This document shows positions 27,688 to 35,969 of a DNA stretch of 64,000 nucleotides, piece by piece. Source of the DNA: Aurantiacibacter marinus (GTDB lineage: Bacteria; Pseudomonadota; Alphaproteobacteria; Sphingomonadales; Sphingomonadaceae); assembly GCF_001021555.1 (NCBI RefSeq), contig NZ_LDCP01000003.1, forward strand, positions 310,001 through 374,000. Reading direction: 5' to 3'. The first letter of the stretch is position 1. The number at the start of each line of letters is the position of its first letter. Position numbers and translations under genes: made by a program. The notes under the pieces were generated by a model. The model had not been told where the DNA came from, made no database searches, and was given only the letters and a program-made list of their open reading frames with translations.

Positions 27688-28749
27688 ATGACGGAGCAAT
27701 TAGACGATACGAAGCTTGAGGCGCTTGCGGGAAAGGTCATAGGCGATGTCGCCGGTGCCTTAAGCCTCTTCATGGCGTATATTGGCGATCAGGCCGGGGT
27801 ATACCAAGCTCTGGATGGTGCGGGCCCCGTGACCGTCGATCAGCTCAGCGCAAAGACGGGCCTGAACGCAAAGTACCTTTTGCAGTGGCTCGGCTCCAAC
27901 GCGGCGGCGGGCTATGTAACCTATCACCCGGAAGAGGAGCGGTTTTCGCTATCTCCGGAGCAGGCGCTTGTCTTTACCCGAGAGGGCCAGCCAGCGTGCA
28001 TGCAGGGATTTTTCCAGGCTGTTGTTTCACAATACGAAACTCAGGCGAAGGCTGTCGAAACCTTCATGTCCGGCGAAGGAAGGCCTTGGGGCGATCATAG
28101 CGATTGCTGCTTCTGCGGGACGGATCGCTTTTTCAGGCCCGGCTATGCCGCGAACCTGATTGAAAGCTGGATACCATCACTGGGCGGCGTGGAGGAAAAG
28201 CTCAAAGCGGGTGCAAAGGTTGCCGACATCGGCTGCGGACACGGATCATCGACTATCCTGATGGCAGAGGCTTATCCGCAGTCCACAATTGTCGGCATAG
28301 ATTTTCATGCGCCATCGATCGAGAAGGCCAGGGCCAAGGCCGCGAGTGCCGGCGTTACCAATGTCGAGTTTCAAGTTGCCAGAGCGCAGGATTTTGAAGG
28401 GACAGGATTTGATCTTGCCTGCATATTCGATGCCCTGCACGATATGGGCGATCCAGTGGGGGCGGCAGCGCATATCAGGCAATCATTGTCCCCGACGGGT
28501 ACCTTCATGCTCGTTGAACCGGTTGCCGGAGACAGCATGAGCGAGAACATGCACCCTCTCGGCCAGATATATTATGCGTTCTCTACCACCGTTTGCACAC
28601 CGACATCCCTCGCGCAGGAAGTGGGATTGGGCCTGGGCGCACAGGCGGGCCAAAGGCGGCTGACAGAGGTGCTCAATCAGGCTGGCTTCGCCAATGTGAG
28701 GCGGACTGCGGAAACGCCGACCAACATGGTCCTCGAAGTGACCAACTGA
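27688..28749 (+). CDS. Class I SAM-dependent methyltransferase with winged-helix N domain
   Basis: A 353-residue methyltransferase. The N-terminal part (about 15-95) matches the winged-helix dimerisation domain seen in Rv2258c-type enzymes; the catalytic part has motif I VADIGCGHG (178-186), an acidic residue ending strand 2 (VGIDFH) and the FDALHDMGDP loop. Cysteines cluster at 140-143. The substrate is unknown; small-molecule O-methylation is typical for the fold. It is the first gene after tRNA-Met, in the presumed insertion region. Confidence 0.83.
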   Translation: MTEQLDDTKLEALAGKVIGDVAGALSLFMAYIGDQAGVYQALDGAGPVTVDQLSAKTGLNAKYLLQWLGSNAAAGYVTYHPEEERFSLSPEQALVFTREGQPACMQGFFQAVVSQYETQAKAVETFMSGEGRPWGDHSDCCFCGTDRFFRPGYAANLIESWIPSLGGVEEKLKAGAKVADIGCGHGSSTILMAEAYPQSTIVGIDFHAPSIEKARAKAASAGVTNVEFQVARAQDFEGTGFDLACIFDALHDMGDPVGAAAHIRQSLSPTGTFMLVEPVAGDSMSENMHPLGQIYYAFSTTVCTPTSLAQEVGLGLGAQAGQRRLTEVLNQAGFANVRRTAETPTNMVLEVTN

Positions 28750-28862
28750 TCCGGAGAAGAATTTGTGTCGGAGGATTAGTCCGCGTGTGAGAGGGGCGTG
28801 CCCCTACCTTGCTGCATATCTTTGTCGGACAGACCGGACCCAGGTGCGCTCCTGCGCGGCAA

Positions 28863-28887
28863 AAGAAAACGTTTGGGTCGTTTTCTT
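28863..28887. repeat. Perfect 9-bp inverted repeat, possible terminator
   Basis: AAGAAAACG (28863-28871) pairs with CGTTTTCTT (28879-28887) across a 7-base loop, 114 bases after the methyltransferase stop. The A/T-rich arms could act as a weak intrinsic terminator in either direction. Confidence 0.4.
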
Positions 28888-28927
28888 GAGAGTGTTAGGC
28901 TCTGCGCTCAACTAAATGGGGGCTCCA

Positions 28928-29329
28928 ATGAAGAAATTAATTGTCATCACCAGTGCCGCGATGCTCGCTGCTTGTGGAAGCGCGGAACCGGCAGAAGAAA
29001 CCGTAGCGGTTGCCGATGCCGAGGCACCTGCAGAAGTCATGTCGCTTAACGAAACGACTTGGACATTCGTAATGGATGACATGGAAATCATGGAGTCAAT
29101 CGACGCGAGCGGCAACTACATCGCAAATGCCGGAGATGAGCATTATGATCACGGCACATATGTGTTGGCGGACGCAAAGCAGTGTTTCACCAGCGCGATG
29201 AACGATGAGGGCCAGATGTGCTGGACGACACCGGCCGAGATTGCAGTGGGTGAAAGCGCGGACATTACGAGCGACGCAGGCGACCCGCTTACCGTCACTC
29301 GCATCGAATATACGCCGTTGACCATGTAG
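28928..29329 (+). CDS. Small secreted lipoprotein, function unknown
   Basis: A 133-residue exported protein with lipobox LAAC after MKKLIVITSAAM, an acidic Ala/Glu linker, and a small beta-rich domain with two cysteines (QCFTSAMNDEGQMCW) that may form a disulfide. ATG 28928 has ggggg five bases upstream; an in-frame ATG at 28916 is less well placed. I know of similar small lipoproteins in sphingomonads but no function. It lies between the methyltransferase and the decayed SDR gene. Confidence 0.72.
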   Translation: MKKLIVITSAAMLAACGSAEPAEETVAVADAEAPAEVMSLNETTWTFVMDDMEIMESIDASGNYIANAGDEHYDHGTYVLADAKQCFTSAMNDEGQMCWTTPAEIAVGESADITSDAGDPLTVTRIEYTPLTM

Positions 29330-29398
29330 CACGGCTTCGCAGCCTTTCTGACCTTACGACGCTGCTGTCCATTGCCTTCGCAACTCGAGTTCGGGGTG

Positions 29399-29542
29399 CG
29401 GAGGCAAGGCAGCGGTTCGATCCTATGCATATCATCGGCATCAGGCGCCGAGCCCGTCGAAGCGTCACCGATGAACGGCTTTGGCTACGCATCAGCCAAG
29501 GCTGCGCTCAACGCTTATGCCAAAAATCTCGCCATTCGTGGG
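29399..29542 (+). pseudogene. Fragment of a short-chain dehydrogenase/reductase gene
   Basis: The frame encodes a piece matching the middle of classical SDR proteins: GSILCISSASG (strand 5 and catalytic Ser region), then YASAKAALNAYAKNLAI with the YxxxK pair. The Rossmann N terminus (TGxxxGIG) and the C-terminal NAVAPG-type segment are missing, and after LAI the frame loses SDR character, suggesting a shift plus deletions. No start or ribosome binding site belongs to it. It lies 58 bases before the decayed tRNA copy. Confidence 0.7.
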
Positions 29543-29600
29543 GGTTACCGGAGCGCGCCCGGCATCGATGGCGGGCAAGGGGAAAAGCACCCTCTGGCCA

Positions 29601-29669
29601 GCGGAGGTCGGATGGTAGCTATCCGATCATACCCCCGTGTCGAGGGATCGAGTTCCTTCTCCGCTATCA
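29601..29669 (+). pseudogene. Decayed tRNA-Met copy (candidate attachment-site relic)
   Basis: Bases 29637-29669 match the last 33 bases of the tRNA-Met gene including CCA position at 28 of 33. The anticodon-loop string atcata (29626-29631) and the 5' acceptor arm gcggag (29601-29606) are also kept, but the D arm is deleted, so no cloverleaf forms. It is therefore a remnant, ending nine bases before the stop of the convergent SBP-like gene. Confidence 0.75.
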
Positions 29670-29677
29670 ATATCCCT

Positions 29678-30892
29678 TCAGCGTGAGAACACCGCACCAT
29701 GCGGTGCGCCTTCGCCGGTCCAGCCATGGGGCCAGTTTCGACTGCCAAAGCTGAACCCGATCTCGCCGTCTTCGCCGCGAAAAGTTTCGTCGATTGTCAG
29801 TGCACCTGTCGTTTCATTGAGCTTAAGCAGATACATCCGTTGCCCAGCTCTGCCGGGGGTGACCACGAGCCTGCGGGTTTGGGGGTCCCAAGCTGTCCAA
29901 TGCGGATGGAAATCGTCTCCCATCTCGAGGCGCGAGACCTCCACTGGCGTGGCGCCTTCAGAAATGTCCAGGACAATGAAGGCGTGGATGTCGGGTACGG
30001 CCTGCACCATGTAACGTCCCATAATCGTGGGCACGCCGCACCAGTTTCCCGGATATTGGTGTACCAGCTGCGCTTGTGGAACTGGGCGGTCGAGGCCGGT
30101 CACGCGCTGAACTCCGCATGACAAGGTGTGGACATAGACTGTGCCATCTGGTCCGACCCGCGGCTCCTCCGGAGACATATGTCCATTGAGACGTGGGCCG
30201 GGATCGAGGCGATACGTTCCGAGAAGTGCTAGATTTGACAGCTGGAAGACTTGGTAGGTGTTGCTTGTCATCAGCCAGTCGTCGCCCATAGGCGAGTTGG
30301 TGACGAGCACCCGATCAATCTCCGGGAGGATCGCCAGGCCATAAGGTAGCAAGCCTTCTTCGGCGAATGCAGGATCAGCGTTACTGACCGCACGGACCAT
30401 CTCGCCCTTGTCGTTGATTTCCACGATGCCGCCGCTCATGACCGGCATGTTCATCCCCGCCTGGTGTTCGGCGTGCTGGAAAGTCGCGAGGATATTGCCA
30501 TTCGGCAGGCGAACGAAGCTGTGCGGCATGCTGTAGCCGCCAAGGTTCATAAATGCCGCGGCCTGGCGTGGCTCCAACGGGTTCGTCAAATCGAGAATGA
30601 TCGTCCTGTTAGCGTCATGATCATTGGCGAACAGCATGCCGCTCGCCGGCATCTCGTATTCGGTATGATGCGCGTTCACGCTCCGTTGGTCAGTGGCTTC
30701 GCTTGTGACAATCCTGCCGTAGTTCGCCGATTCCGGATCGGCATCAATGACCGTGACGAAGTCGTTTCCCTCACCGGCGCGATCACCGACCCAAACGTAA
30801 AGATATTTTCCGGCATCATCCTGGGCGACAGATTGCCCGCCGACGACGAATGCCGACAAAGCCCCCAAAATCGCGAGAAGTTTTCTAAACAT
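29678..30892 (-). CDS. Selenium-binding-protein-like (SBP56 / methanethiol oxidase family) exported protein
   Basis: A 404-residue protein with a signal peptide (cleavage after SVAQ, about residue 24) and a beta-propeller-like sequence. The opening KYLYVWVGD...VTVIDADPESANYG and the AHHTEYEMP and MPHSFVRLPNGNILATFQ segments resemble the selenium-binding protein/methanethiol oxidase family. Methanethiol oxidation is thus possible but I cannot confirm metal-binding residues. A GGGGA ribosome site precedes ATG 30892. It lies between the two tRNA relics, with its stop nine bases from the first. Confidence 0.65.
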   Translation of the reverse strand: MFRKLLAILGALSAFVVGGQSVAQDDAGKYLYVWVGDRAGEGNDFVTVIDADPESANYGRIVTSEATDQRSVNAHHTEYEMPASGMLFANDHDANRTIILDLTNPLEPRQAAAFMNLGGYSMPHSFVRLPNGNILATFQHAEHQAGMNMPVMSGGIVEINDKGEMVRAVSNADPAFAEEGLLPYGLAILPEIDRVLVTNSPMGDDWLMTSNTYQVFQLSNLALLGTYRLDPGPRLNGHMSPEEPRVGPDGTVYVHTLSCGVQRVTGLDRPVPQAQLVHQYPGNWCGVPTIMGRYMVQAVPDIHAFIVLDISEGATPVEVSRLEMGDDFHPHWTAWDPQTRRLVVTPGRAGQRMYLLKLNETTGALTIDETFRGEDGEIGFSFGSRNWPHGWTGEGAPHGAVFSR

Positions 30893-31013
30893 TGCAATGT
30901 CCCCAAGCTAGCGATCCGGTGGAACGTGCCTAACATCCAAACCGTGGATTTGCCAATCACTGCACCTTCGCCGGTTTACGGGTTAAAGATGCGTGCCGCC
31001 GATAAATTTTCCC

Positions 31014-31046
31014 GTGTCGGGGGTACCAGTTCATCCTCCGCTACCA
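31014..31046 (+). pseudogene. Second tRNA-Met 3' fragment (candidate attachment-site relic)
   Basis: This 33-base block matches the 3' end of the tRNA-Met gene, from the variable loop through CCA, at 29 of 33 positions; the final 12 bases are identical. Weaker similarity (about 11 of 20) runs upstream into the anticodon arm, but no cloverleaf can form. It shares one base change (C to T before the T-stem 3' half) with the first relic. Confidence 0.75.
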
Positions 31047-31281
31047 TTTCACAGATTTGCAAAGTCAGAGAATGCCGACGGTAAGCAGCCTGTTCGGACA
31101 GTCTTGCCGATTGCTGCGTTGGGAGTTCAGGCAGGCATGACCAAATCGCGGACTTGCAGGCTCCAGCCTGGTTGCATGCCTTGGGCACACAACAGCGTAC
31201 AAATTTTTCACGTCGATAAAATAAAATTACGAAACGTCTTAATTTATGTTAGCTTTGGCGGCCAATCTCGAGGGGGGAATA
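31047..31281. other. Non-coding stretch between second tRNA relic and secreted-protein gene
   Basis: No credible gene is seen. The last 80 bases are markedly A/T-rich (for example ataaaataaaattacg) unlike the surrounding DNA and end in a ggggggaata ribosome binding site. This probably holds the promoter of the next gene, but no clear -35/-10 pair stands out. Confidence 0.5.
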
Positions 31282-31980
31282 ATGAGAATATTAGTATTTG
31301 TTTTATCGATGTTTTTGGTATCTGGGACGGCGTCGGCGCAGCAGACCAATCCGTTGACATGTTGGTACAATGATTCCGGACAGTACACAGGGGCCGATAC
31401 GGGTAATCCAGCCGGGATTTCACGCGCCAATGAAATCCGGCAATACCGGACCGGGGATTATGCCTTCGGGTTGCGGCTCGATATATGGCAGAGCGGCAAT
31501 GATTGCCCTGCGACAATCGAGTTCAGCCCTGACCTTGAGCCTGCCGGCGGCGGTCTTGACTGGACGCTTCCCGCAACATTCGGATCGGTCAAGCTTGTGG
31601 GCGGCAATTTGTCGGCACCTAATGGCACGGCTATCGAGCAATTATTGACTGCTGGTGGTAGTATCGCAGCTGGAGCAGCCACTGATGCGGAGTGCTACGG
31701 CATGATTGCGCGGGCTCCTGACTATGATGTGTATTATGACAGCACACGTTCGCGCACAACGACAACGCTGATGATCACAACGCTCTCGCAGGCCGATACA
31801 ACTCTGGTTATCAATGGCCCCAACGGCGAATGGTATTGTGATGATGATTCAGGCGGCAGTTTCAATGCGCATGTTGCGTTCGCTGCTCCCGTCTCTGGTC
31901 TCTACAATATCTGGGTGGGCACTTTTGACAGCAGCACGGCGCCAGCCACGCTTGTAGTTTCGGAAGCTCGCAGCCGCTAA
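31282..31980 (+). CDS. Secreted protein with PPC-like C-terminal domain
   Basis: A 232-residue exported protein (signal peptide ending about GTASA) that I cannot name. The C-terminal third (TLVINGPNGEWYCDDDSGG...GLYNIWVGTF) resembles the bacterial pre-peptidase C-terminal beta-sandwich, which often mediates substrate or surface contacts. Cysteines are few and paired. ATG 31282 is four bases after a strong G-run; the frame extends upstream to 31246 without support. It is the last gene before two terminator hairpins that close the accessory region. Confidence 0.72.
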   Translation: MRILVFVLSMFLVSGTASAQQTNPLTCWYNDSGQYTGADTGNPAGISRANEIRQYRTGDYAFGLRLDIWQSGNDCPATIEFSPDLEPAGGGLDWTLPATFGSVKLVGGNLSAPNGTAIEQLLTAGGSIAAGAATDAECYGMIARAPDYDVYYDSTRSRTTTTLMITTLSQADTTLVINGPNGEWYCDDDSGGSFNAHVAFAAPVSGLYNIWVGTFDSSTAPATLVVSEARSR

Positions 31981-32070
31981 TTCGGTCGCTTGCCGGTCAT
32001 GCTCGATTGGGCCGTATTCGATCGGGCGGGCATATCTTCAGGTCGTATCTTCAGGGCAAACATATAGGGC

Positions 32071-32089
32071 AAAAGCACATGCTGCTTTT
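32071..32089 (+). terminator. Possible first terminator after the secreted-protein gene
   Basis: AAAAGCA (32071-32077) pairs with TGCTTTT (32083-32089) over a 5-base loop; the right arm ends in T residues. Short stem, so it may be only partly effective. Confidence 0.4.
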
Positions 32090-32117
32090 ATTCCGCTCTG
32101 AAGTACGCACCAATTTG

Positions 32118-32156
32118 CAGCCACGGTAAGCGGAAGCTTGCCGTGGCTGTTTCTTT
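32118..32156 (+). terminator. Strong intrinsic terminator
   Basis: A 14-bp stem, CAGCCACGGTAAGC (32118-32131) with GCTTGCCGTGGCTG (32136-32149), one G-U pair, closed by a GGAA tetraloop and followed by tttcttt. Plus-strand orientation; it closes the 31282-31980 gene. Confidence 0.8.
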
Positions 32157-32237
32157 AACTCTCCCGCTTCCTTGCGGCAGGCCAGCCCGGATTGTTTCTC
32201 TGTCTCGATCCTGTTCGCGTCAGGATTGATCAAGCGA

Positions 32238-32603
32238 TCACAGCTCCAGCCATACTTCTGCAGATTCCGCTTCGCTCAAAGTGAAGCTTCTGATTTCAAG
32301 GCCGGGGATCAGTGCGCCTTCGATCTCTGTTGCCCTTCTGACCCAGTCGGAATCGCTCAGCACGGCGCACTTATCGTATTTTGCCAGAAGGCCGAACAGC
32401 CTGGGCAGCATGCTGAATTCCACAGCGAGTGCTCCCAGCGTCGGCATCTTGAAATCACCGATCCGATACAGCATTCGGCCATTTTCCACGTCTTGTGATT
32501 TCGCAAGAAGTTCTTCCATCGCGATCCGCATGCCGTCGGCATCAAGTGGACCATCAAAATCAATGTCGACCCTGTTATCTGATCGCTTGGTGACCTTGAA
32601 CAT
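32238..32603 (-). CDS. SpoIIAA-like STAS-domain protein
   Basis: A 121-residue soluble protein of the SpoIIAA-like/STAS family: alternating strands and helices with VDIDFDGPLDADGM near the start and a C-terminal strand-helix (IRSFTLSEAESAEVWLEL). Function is unknown; members may bind lipids or partners. ATG 32603 has aggaga seven bases upstream; the frame open further back lacks family similarity. An FNR-type palindrome lies 88 bases upstream with a catatt -10 at the right distance, suggesting induction under low oxygen. Confidence 0.78.
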   Translation of the reverse strand: MFKVTKRSDNRVDIDFDGPLDADGMRIAMEELLAKSQDVENGRMLYRIGDFKMPTLGALAVEFSMLPRLFGLLAKYDKCAVLSDSDWVRRATEIEGALIPGLEIRSFTLSEAESAEVWLEL

Positions 32604-32664
32604 AATCCGTCTCCTTATTTCCAGCGTCGAAAAAGCGCTGATTGCCACAATGGGATGTTTGGCA

Positions 32665-32704
32665 AATATGCCTGATCGGGGGCGCCGGCATTGATCTGGA
32701 TCAA
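32665..32704 (-). promoter_or_regulatory. FNR-type operator with promoter for the STAS gene
   Basis: TTGATCTGGATCAA (32691-32704) is a perfect TTGAT-N4-ATCAA FNR/Anr palindrome. Reading on the minus strand, CATATT (32665-32670) forms a -10, placing a start near 32658, so the operator centre sits about 40 bases upstream, as in FNR-activated promoters. On the plus side no -10 fits at the matching distance. Confidence 0.65.
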
Positions 32705-32795
32705 TAATCGTACCGGATGCCGTGGGCCCAGCGGCTGACATCTGATGGAGCAGGGCCAGCATTTCTGATAACCATTGTGATGGGAGGACGCAGTG

Positions 32796-33338
32796 ATGGC
32801 GACACCGGAAGAACAATTGGCCACCATGCTGGCGAACTTGCCGCAGAAGACTGGCAGGCCGCTCGATCGATGGCTTGAATTGCTATCGGCGCAGGGCCTC
32901 GAAAAGCACGGTCAGATCGTGAAATTTTTGAAAGCGGATCACGGCGTAACACATGGCTTTGCCAATCTGATCGCGAGCAAATCACTGGAAGGTGCGCAGC
33001 CCGCCGATCCGGTTGGTGAACAGTATTCCGGTGCCAGGACGCAGCTGAAGCCGATTTACGACGCCATCATTGCGTTCGCGGCAAGTCTAGGGGCCGACAC
33101 CGAGGTTGCGCCAAAGAAGACGAGTGTGAGCCTGCGAAGGAAAAAACAGTTCGCCCTGATTACCCCTGCGACAAAAAGCAGGATTGATCTTGGGCTGGCC
33201 CTGAAGGGCAATGAGTTTGATGGTCGATTGGAAATGTACAACGCGATGTGCAGCCACCGTGTCCGACTAGAAGCGGTTCAGGATTTTGACGATGAAGTGA
33301 AAGGCTGGTTGGCTAAGGCCTATTCCCGCGCAGGTTAG
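32796..33338 (+). CDS. DUF4287/DUF5655 domain protein
   Basis: A 180-residue protein of unknown function. The N-terminal half (TPEEQLATMLANLPQKTGRPLDRWLELL, GLEKHGQIVKFLKADHGVTHGFANLI) matches DUF4287, and the C-terminal half (YDAIIAFAASLG...KKTSVSLRRKKQFALITP) matches the DUF5655 nucleic-acid- or small-ligand-linked fold. Start is ATG 32796 or the GTG just before it, with gggagg upstream. It is divergent from the STAS gene across the FNR site. Confidence 0.8.
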   Translation: MATPEEQLATMLANLPQKTGRPLDRWLELLSAQGLEKHGQIVKFLKADHGVTHGFANLIASKSLEGAQPADPVGEQYSGARTQLKPIYDAIIAFAASLGADTEVAPKKTSVSLRRKKQFALITPATKSRIDLGLALKGNEFDGRLEMYNAMCSHRVRLEAVQDFDDEVKGWLAKAYSRAG

Positions 33339-33393
33339 CCCCTTAGCCAGCAGGATTTGACCTCGCCGCCGCCATCGTCCAACCGTTGCGGCA

Positions 33394-34134
33394 ATGACCA
33401 TGCCCGATCTCCTGCCGCCGCCAGATCCGGTGATGCTCGCAGCTGACGGGCCGATATCGCTGTTTCTCGATTTTGACGGAACGCTTGTCGATATCGCAGC
33501 GACGCCCGACAGCATTCATGTGCCGGCTGACATGGCTTTGCGTCTTGCAGCGTTGGCAGAGCGGTTTGATGGCCGCGTTGCGCTGATAAGCGGCCGCGCG
33601 ATTATCGATCTGGAGCGGCATCTTGGCCCTGTTGAAATCGCCTGCGCTGGATCGCATGGCAGCGATTGCCGCAGCGCAGACGGCCTCTCTATTGGCGATA
33701 CACCGGGTGCACTGCCAGCGGAGGTGCTTGAGAGAATTGCTATGTTTGCGGCCGAAAATGATGTTGCGCGGGAGGATAAGCCGCACGGCGCTGCTTTGCA
33801 TTTTCGCGCCAATCCCTCTGCCGAAGAAAACGGACTGATCTTTGCACAAGCACTTGCAGGCAAGTACGATCTCCAGGTCAAGCGCGGCAAATGCGTAATA
33901 GAACTGGTCGCGCGGGGGGCTGACAAGGCAGGCGCTGTACGGTCATTCATGCAAACTGCGCCTTTCGGTGGCTCGCGTCCCATCTTCGTTGGCGACGATG
34001 TTACCGACGAAGACGGCATGCGTGCGGCGGGAGAATTTGGCGGTTTTGGCGTCGCCGTTGGTGAAAGGCCAAGCGACCATGCGAAATATGCCCTTGCGTG
34101 TCCTGCTGCAGTGCACCATTGGTTGGACCTGTGA
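33394..34134 (+). CDS. otsB: Trehalose-6-phosphate phosphatase
   Basis: HAD-superfamily phosphatase that releases trehalose from trehalose-6-phosphate. In 246 residues it shows DFDGTL with nucleophile D26 and acid D28, SGR, KxG and the late GDDVTDEDGM motif. First gene of an otsB-GH15-otsA cluster; the stop overlaps the next start (GTGA). Confidence 0.93.
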   Translation: MTMPDLLPPPDPVMLAADGPISLFLDFDGTLVDIAATPDSIHVPADMALRLAALAERFDGRVALISGRAIIDLERHLGPVEIACAGSHGSDCRSADGLSIGDTPGALPAEVLERIAMFAAENDVAREDKPHGAALHFRANPSAEENGLIFAQALAGKYDLQVKRGKCVIELVARGADKAGAVRSFMQTAPFGGSRPIFVGDDVTDEDGMRAAGEFGGFGVAVGERPSDHAKYALACPAAVHHWLDL

Positions 34135-35945
34135 GCACAAATGAACAAAGCGAGCATGTCAGCAGCCTAGAGCTCTGGCCCATTGGGAATTGTCAGGTCT
34201 CGGGCCTGATCGACAGGCGAGGGGGTCTCGTCTGGGGCTGTGTCCCGCGTGTCGATGGCGATCCGGTATTCTGTGCGCTGATGAATGGCGACAATCAGGA
34301 TGCGGGCGTTTGGCGATTTGAACTGGATGGCCAAACCAGCGCTACGCAGGAATATATCCGCAACACGCCAATCTTGCTCACGCGGCTTGAAGCTGAAGAT
34401 GGCAGTGCCGTCGAAATACTCGACTTCTGCCCCCGCTACGAATCTACAGGCCGTATGTACCGGCCAGTTGCGTGGTCGCGCATTGTAAGGCCCGTCGCGG
34501 GCAACCCGCGTATCCGTGTGATCCTTAATCCGATGAAGAATTACGGTGCATCGCTGGCGGAAACGACCACCGGTACCAACCACATTCGCTATCTTGTCGG
34601 TCCTCAGGCGCTGCGCCTCTCTACCGATGCGCCCATCGGCTACATTGCCGAAAACCGCACCTTCCGCATCGAAGGCGATACGCATTTCTTCCTCGGCCCT
34701 GACGAGCCCTTTGCCGGCAATCTGCGTGAAGAAATCCGCCGGATGGAACAATCGACGCGCAAGTATTGGCAGCACTGGTCGCGGGGGTTGGCAACCCCGT
34801 ATGAATGGCAGGACGAGGTTATCCGCTGCGCCATTTCCCTGAAGCTGTGTCAGCATGAAGAAACCGGCGCGATTGTTGCGGCTTTGACCACGTCGATTCC
34901 GGAAGCTCCGCATTCGGAGCGCAACTGGGATTACCGCTACTGCTGGATCCGTGATTCCTATTACACGGTGCAGGCCCTGAACCGGCTCGGTGCGCTGGAT
35001 GTGCTAGAGAAGTATCTGGGATATTTGCGAAATATCGTCGATGCATCGAAAGGCGGGCAGATCCAGCCGCTCTATTCGGTGATGGGCGAAAGTGAACTGA
35101 ATGAAACCACCGCGGCCTATCTTGCGGGATACCGCGGGATGGGGCCGGTGCGCGTCGGCAATGCCGCATACAAGCAGATCCAGCATGATTGTTATGGCCA
35201 GATCGTATTGCCAACTGCGCAGGGGTTCCTGGACCGCCGCCTGCTTCGGATTGCCGACGAAACCGATTTTGCCAGCCTTGAAGAAGTCGGTGAAACCGCC
35301 TGGAAGATGCACGATCAACCTGACGCCGGCCTGTGGGAATTCCGCACCCGGCAGGAAGTGCACACCTATTCAGCAGTGATGAGCTGGGCCGCATGTGACA
35401 GGCTTGCCAATGTCGCAGAATTTCTGGGCAAAGCGGACCGTACGAAGCTTTGGCGGGACCGCGCGAGCACGATCCGCACGACGATCGAGAGCAAGGCATG
35501 GAAGTCGAACGGGAAGGGCGGCCATTTCGGTGCCAGCTTCGAAAGCGACTATCTCGACGCCAGTTTGCTGCAATTGCTGGAGCTGCGGTTCATTGACCCC
35601 GATGATGAGCGCTTCCAGTCCACCTTCGCCATGATCGAACGTGATCTGCGCCGCGGTGAACACATGCTGCGGTACGCCGCTGAAGACGATTTCGGCGCGC
35701 CTGAAACTGCGTTTAACATCTGCACATTCTGGCTGATAGAATCGTTGGCACTAATGGGCCGCAAGGACGAAGCGCGCGAGCTGTTCTGCACCATGCTCGG
35801 CCACCGCACAGGCTCCGGTCTGCTATCTGAAGACATGGACTTTGAAACGGGTGAATTGTGGGGCAACTTCCCGCAGACCTATTCCCTGGTCGGAACAATC
35901 AACTGCGCTGGCTTGTTATCTAAGAGTTGGAACACCGTCCGCTGA
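34131..35945 (+). CDS. Glycoside hydrolase family 15 protein
   Basis: GH15 enzyme of about 604 residues (glucoamylase/trehalase family). An N-terminal beta-sandwich (about 10-240) precedes the alpha/alpha barrel with RNWDYRYCWIRDSYYT and later the acidic catalytic region near EDMDFETGELWGNFPQTYSL. Embedded between otsB and otsA, it may hydrolyse trehalose, but glucan hydrolysis is also possible. GTG 34131 overlaps the otsB stop; the frame is open back to 34098 with no support. Confidence 0.88.
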   Translation: MSTNEQSEHVSSLELWPIGNCQVSGLIDRRGGLVWGCVPRVDGDPVFCALMNGDNQDAGVWRFELDGQTSATQEYIRNTPILLTRLEAEDGSAVEILDFCPRYESTGRMYRPVAWSRIVRPVAGNPRIRVILNPMKNYGASLAETTTGTNHIRYLVGPQALRLSTDAPIGYIAENRTFRIEGDTHFFLGPDEPFAGNLREEIRRMEQSTRKYWQHWSRGLATPYEWQDEVIRCAISLKLCQHEETGAIVAALTTSIPEAPHSERNWDYRYCWIRDSYYTVQALNRLGALDVLEKYLGYLRNIVDASKGGQIQPLYSVMGESELNETTAAYLAGYRGMGPVRVGNAAYKQIQHDCYGQIVLPTAQGFLDRRLLRIADETDFASLEEVGETAWKMHDQPDAGLWEFRTRQEVHTYSAVMSWAACDRLANVAEFLGKADRTKLWRDRASTIRTTIESKAWKSNGKGGHFGASFESDYLDASLLQLLELRFIDPDDERFQSTFAMIERDLRRGEHMLRYAAEDDFGAPETAFNICTFWLIESLALMGRKDEARELFCTMLGHRTGSGLLSEDMDFETGELWGNFPQTYSLVGTINCAGLLSKSWNTVR

Positions 35946-35969
35946 TACAAGCGGTCAGTCAGGGGAATT

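Noticed and set aside
29372-29686. 104-codon frame as a functional gene
   Set aside because: Only an internal SDR segment is recognisable, lacking both cofactor-binding start and C terminus; it then runs through the tRNA relic, so it is called a pseudogene fragment.
32691-32704. FNR control of the plus-strand DUF4287 gene
   Set aside because: No -10-like sequence lies at the distance needed on that side; the minus-strand STAS gene fits much better, though dual control is not excluded.
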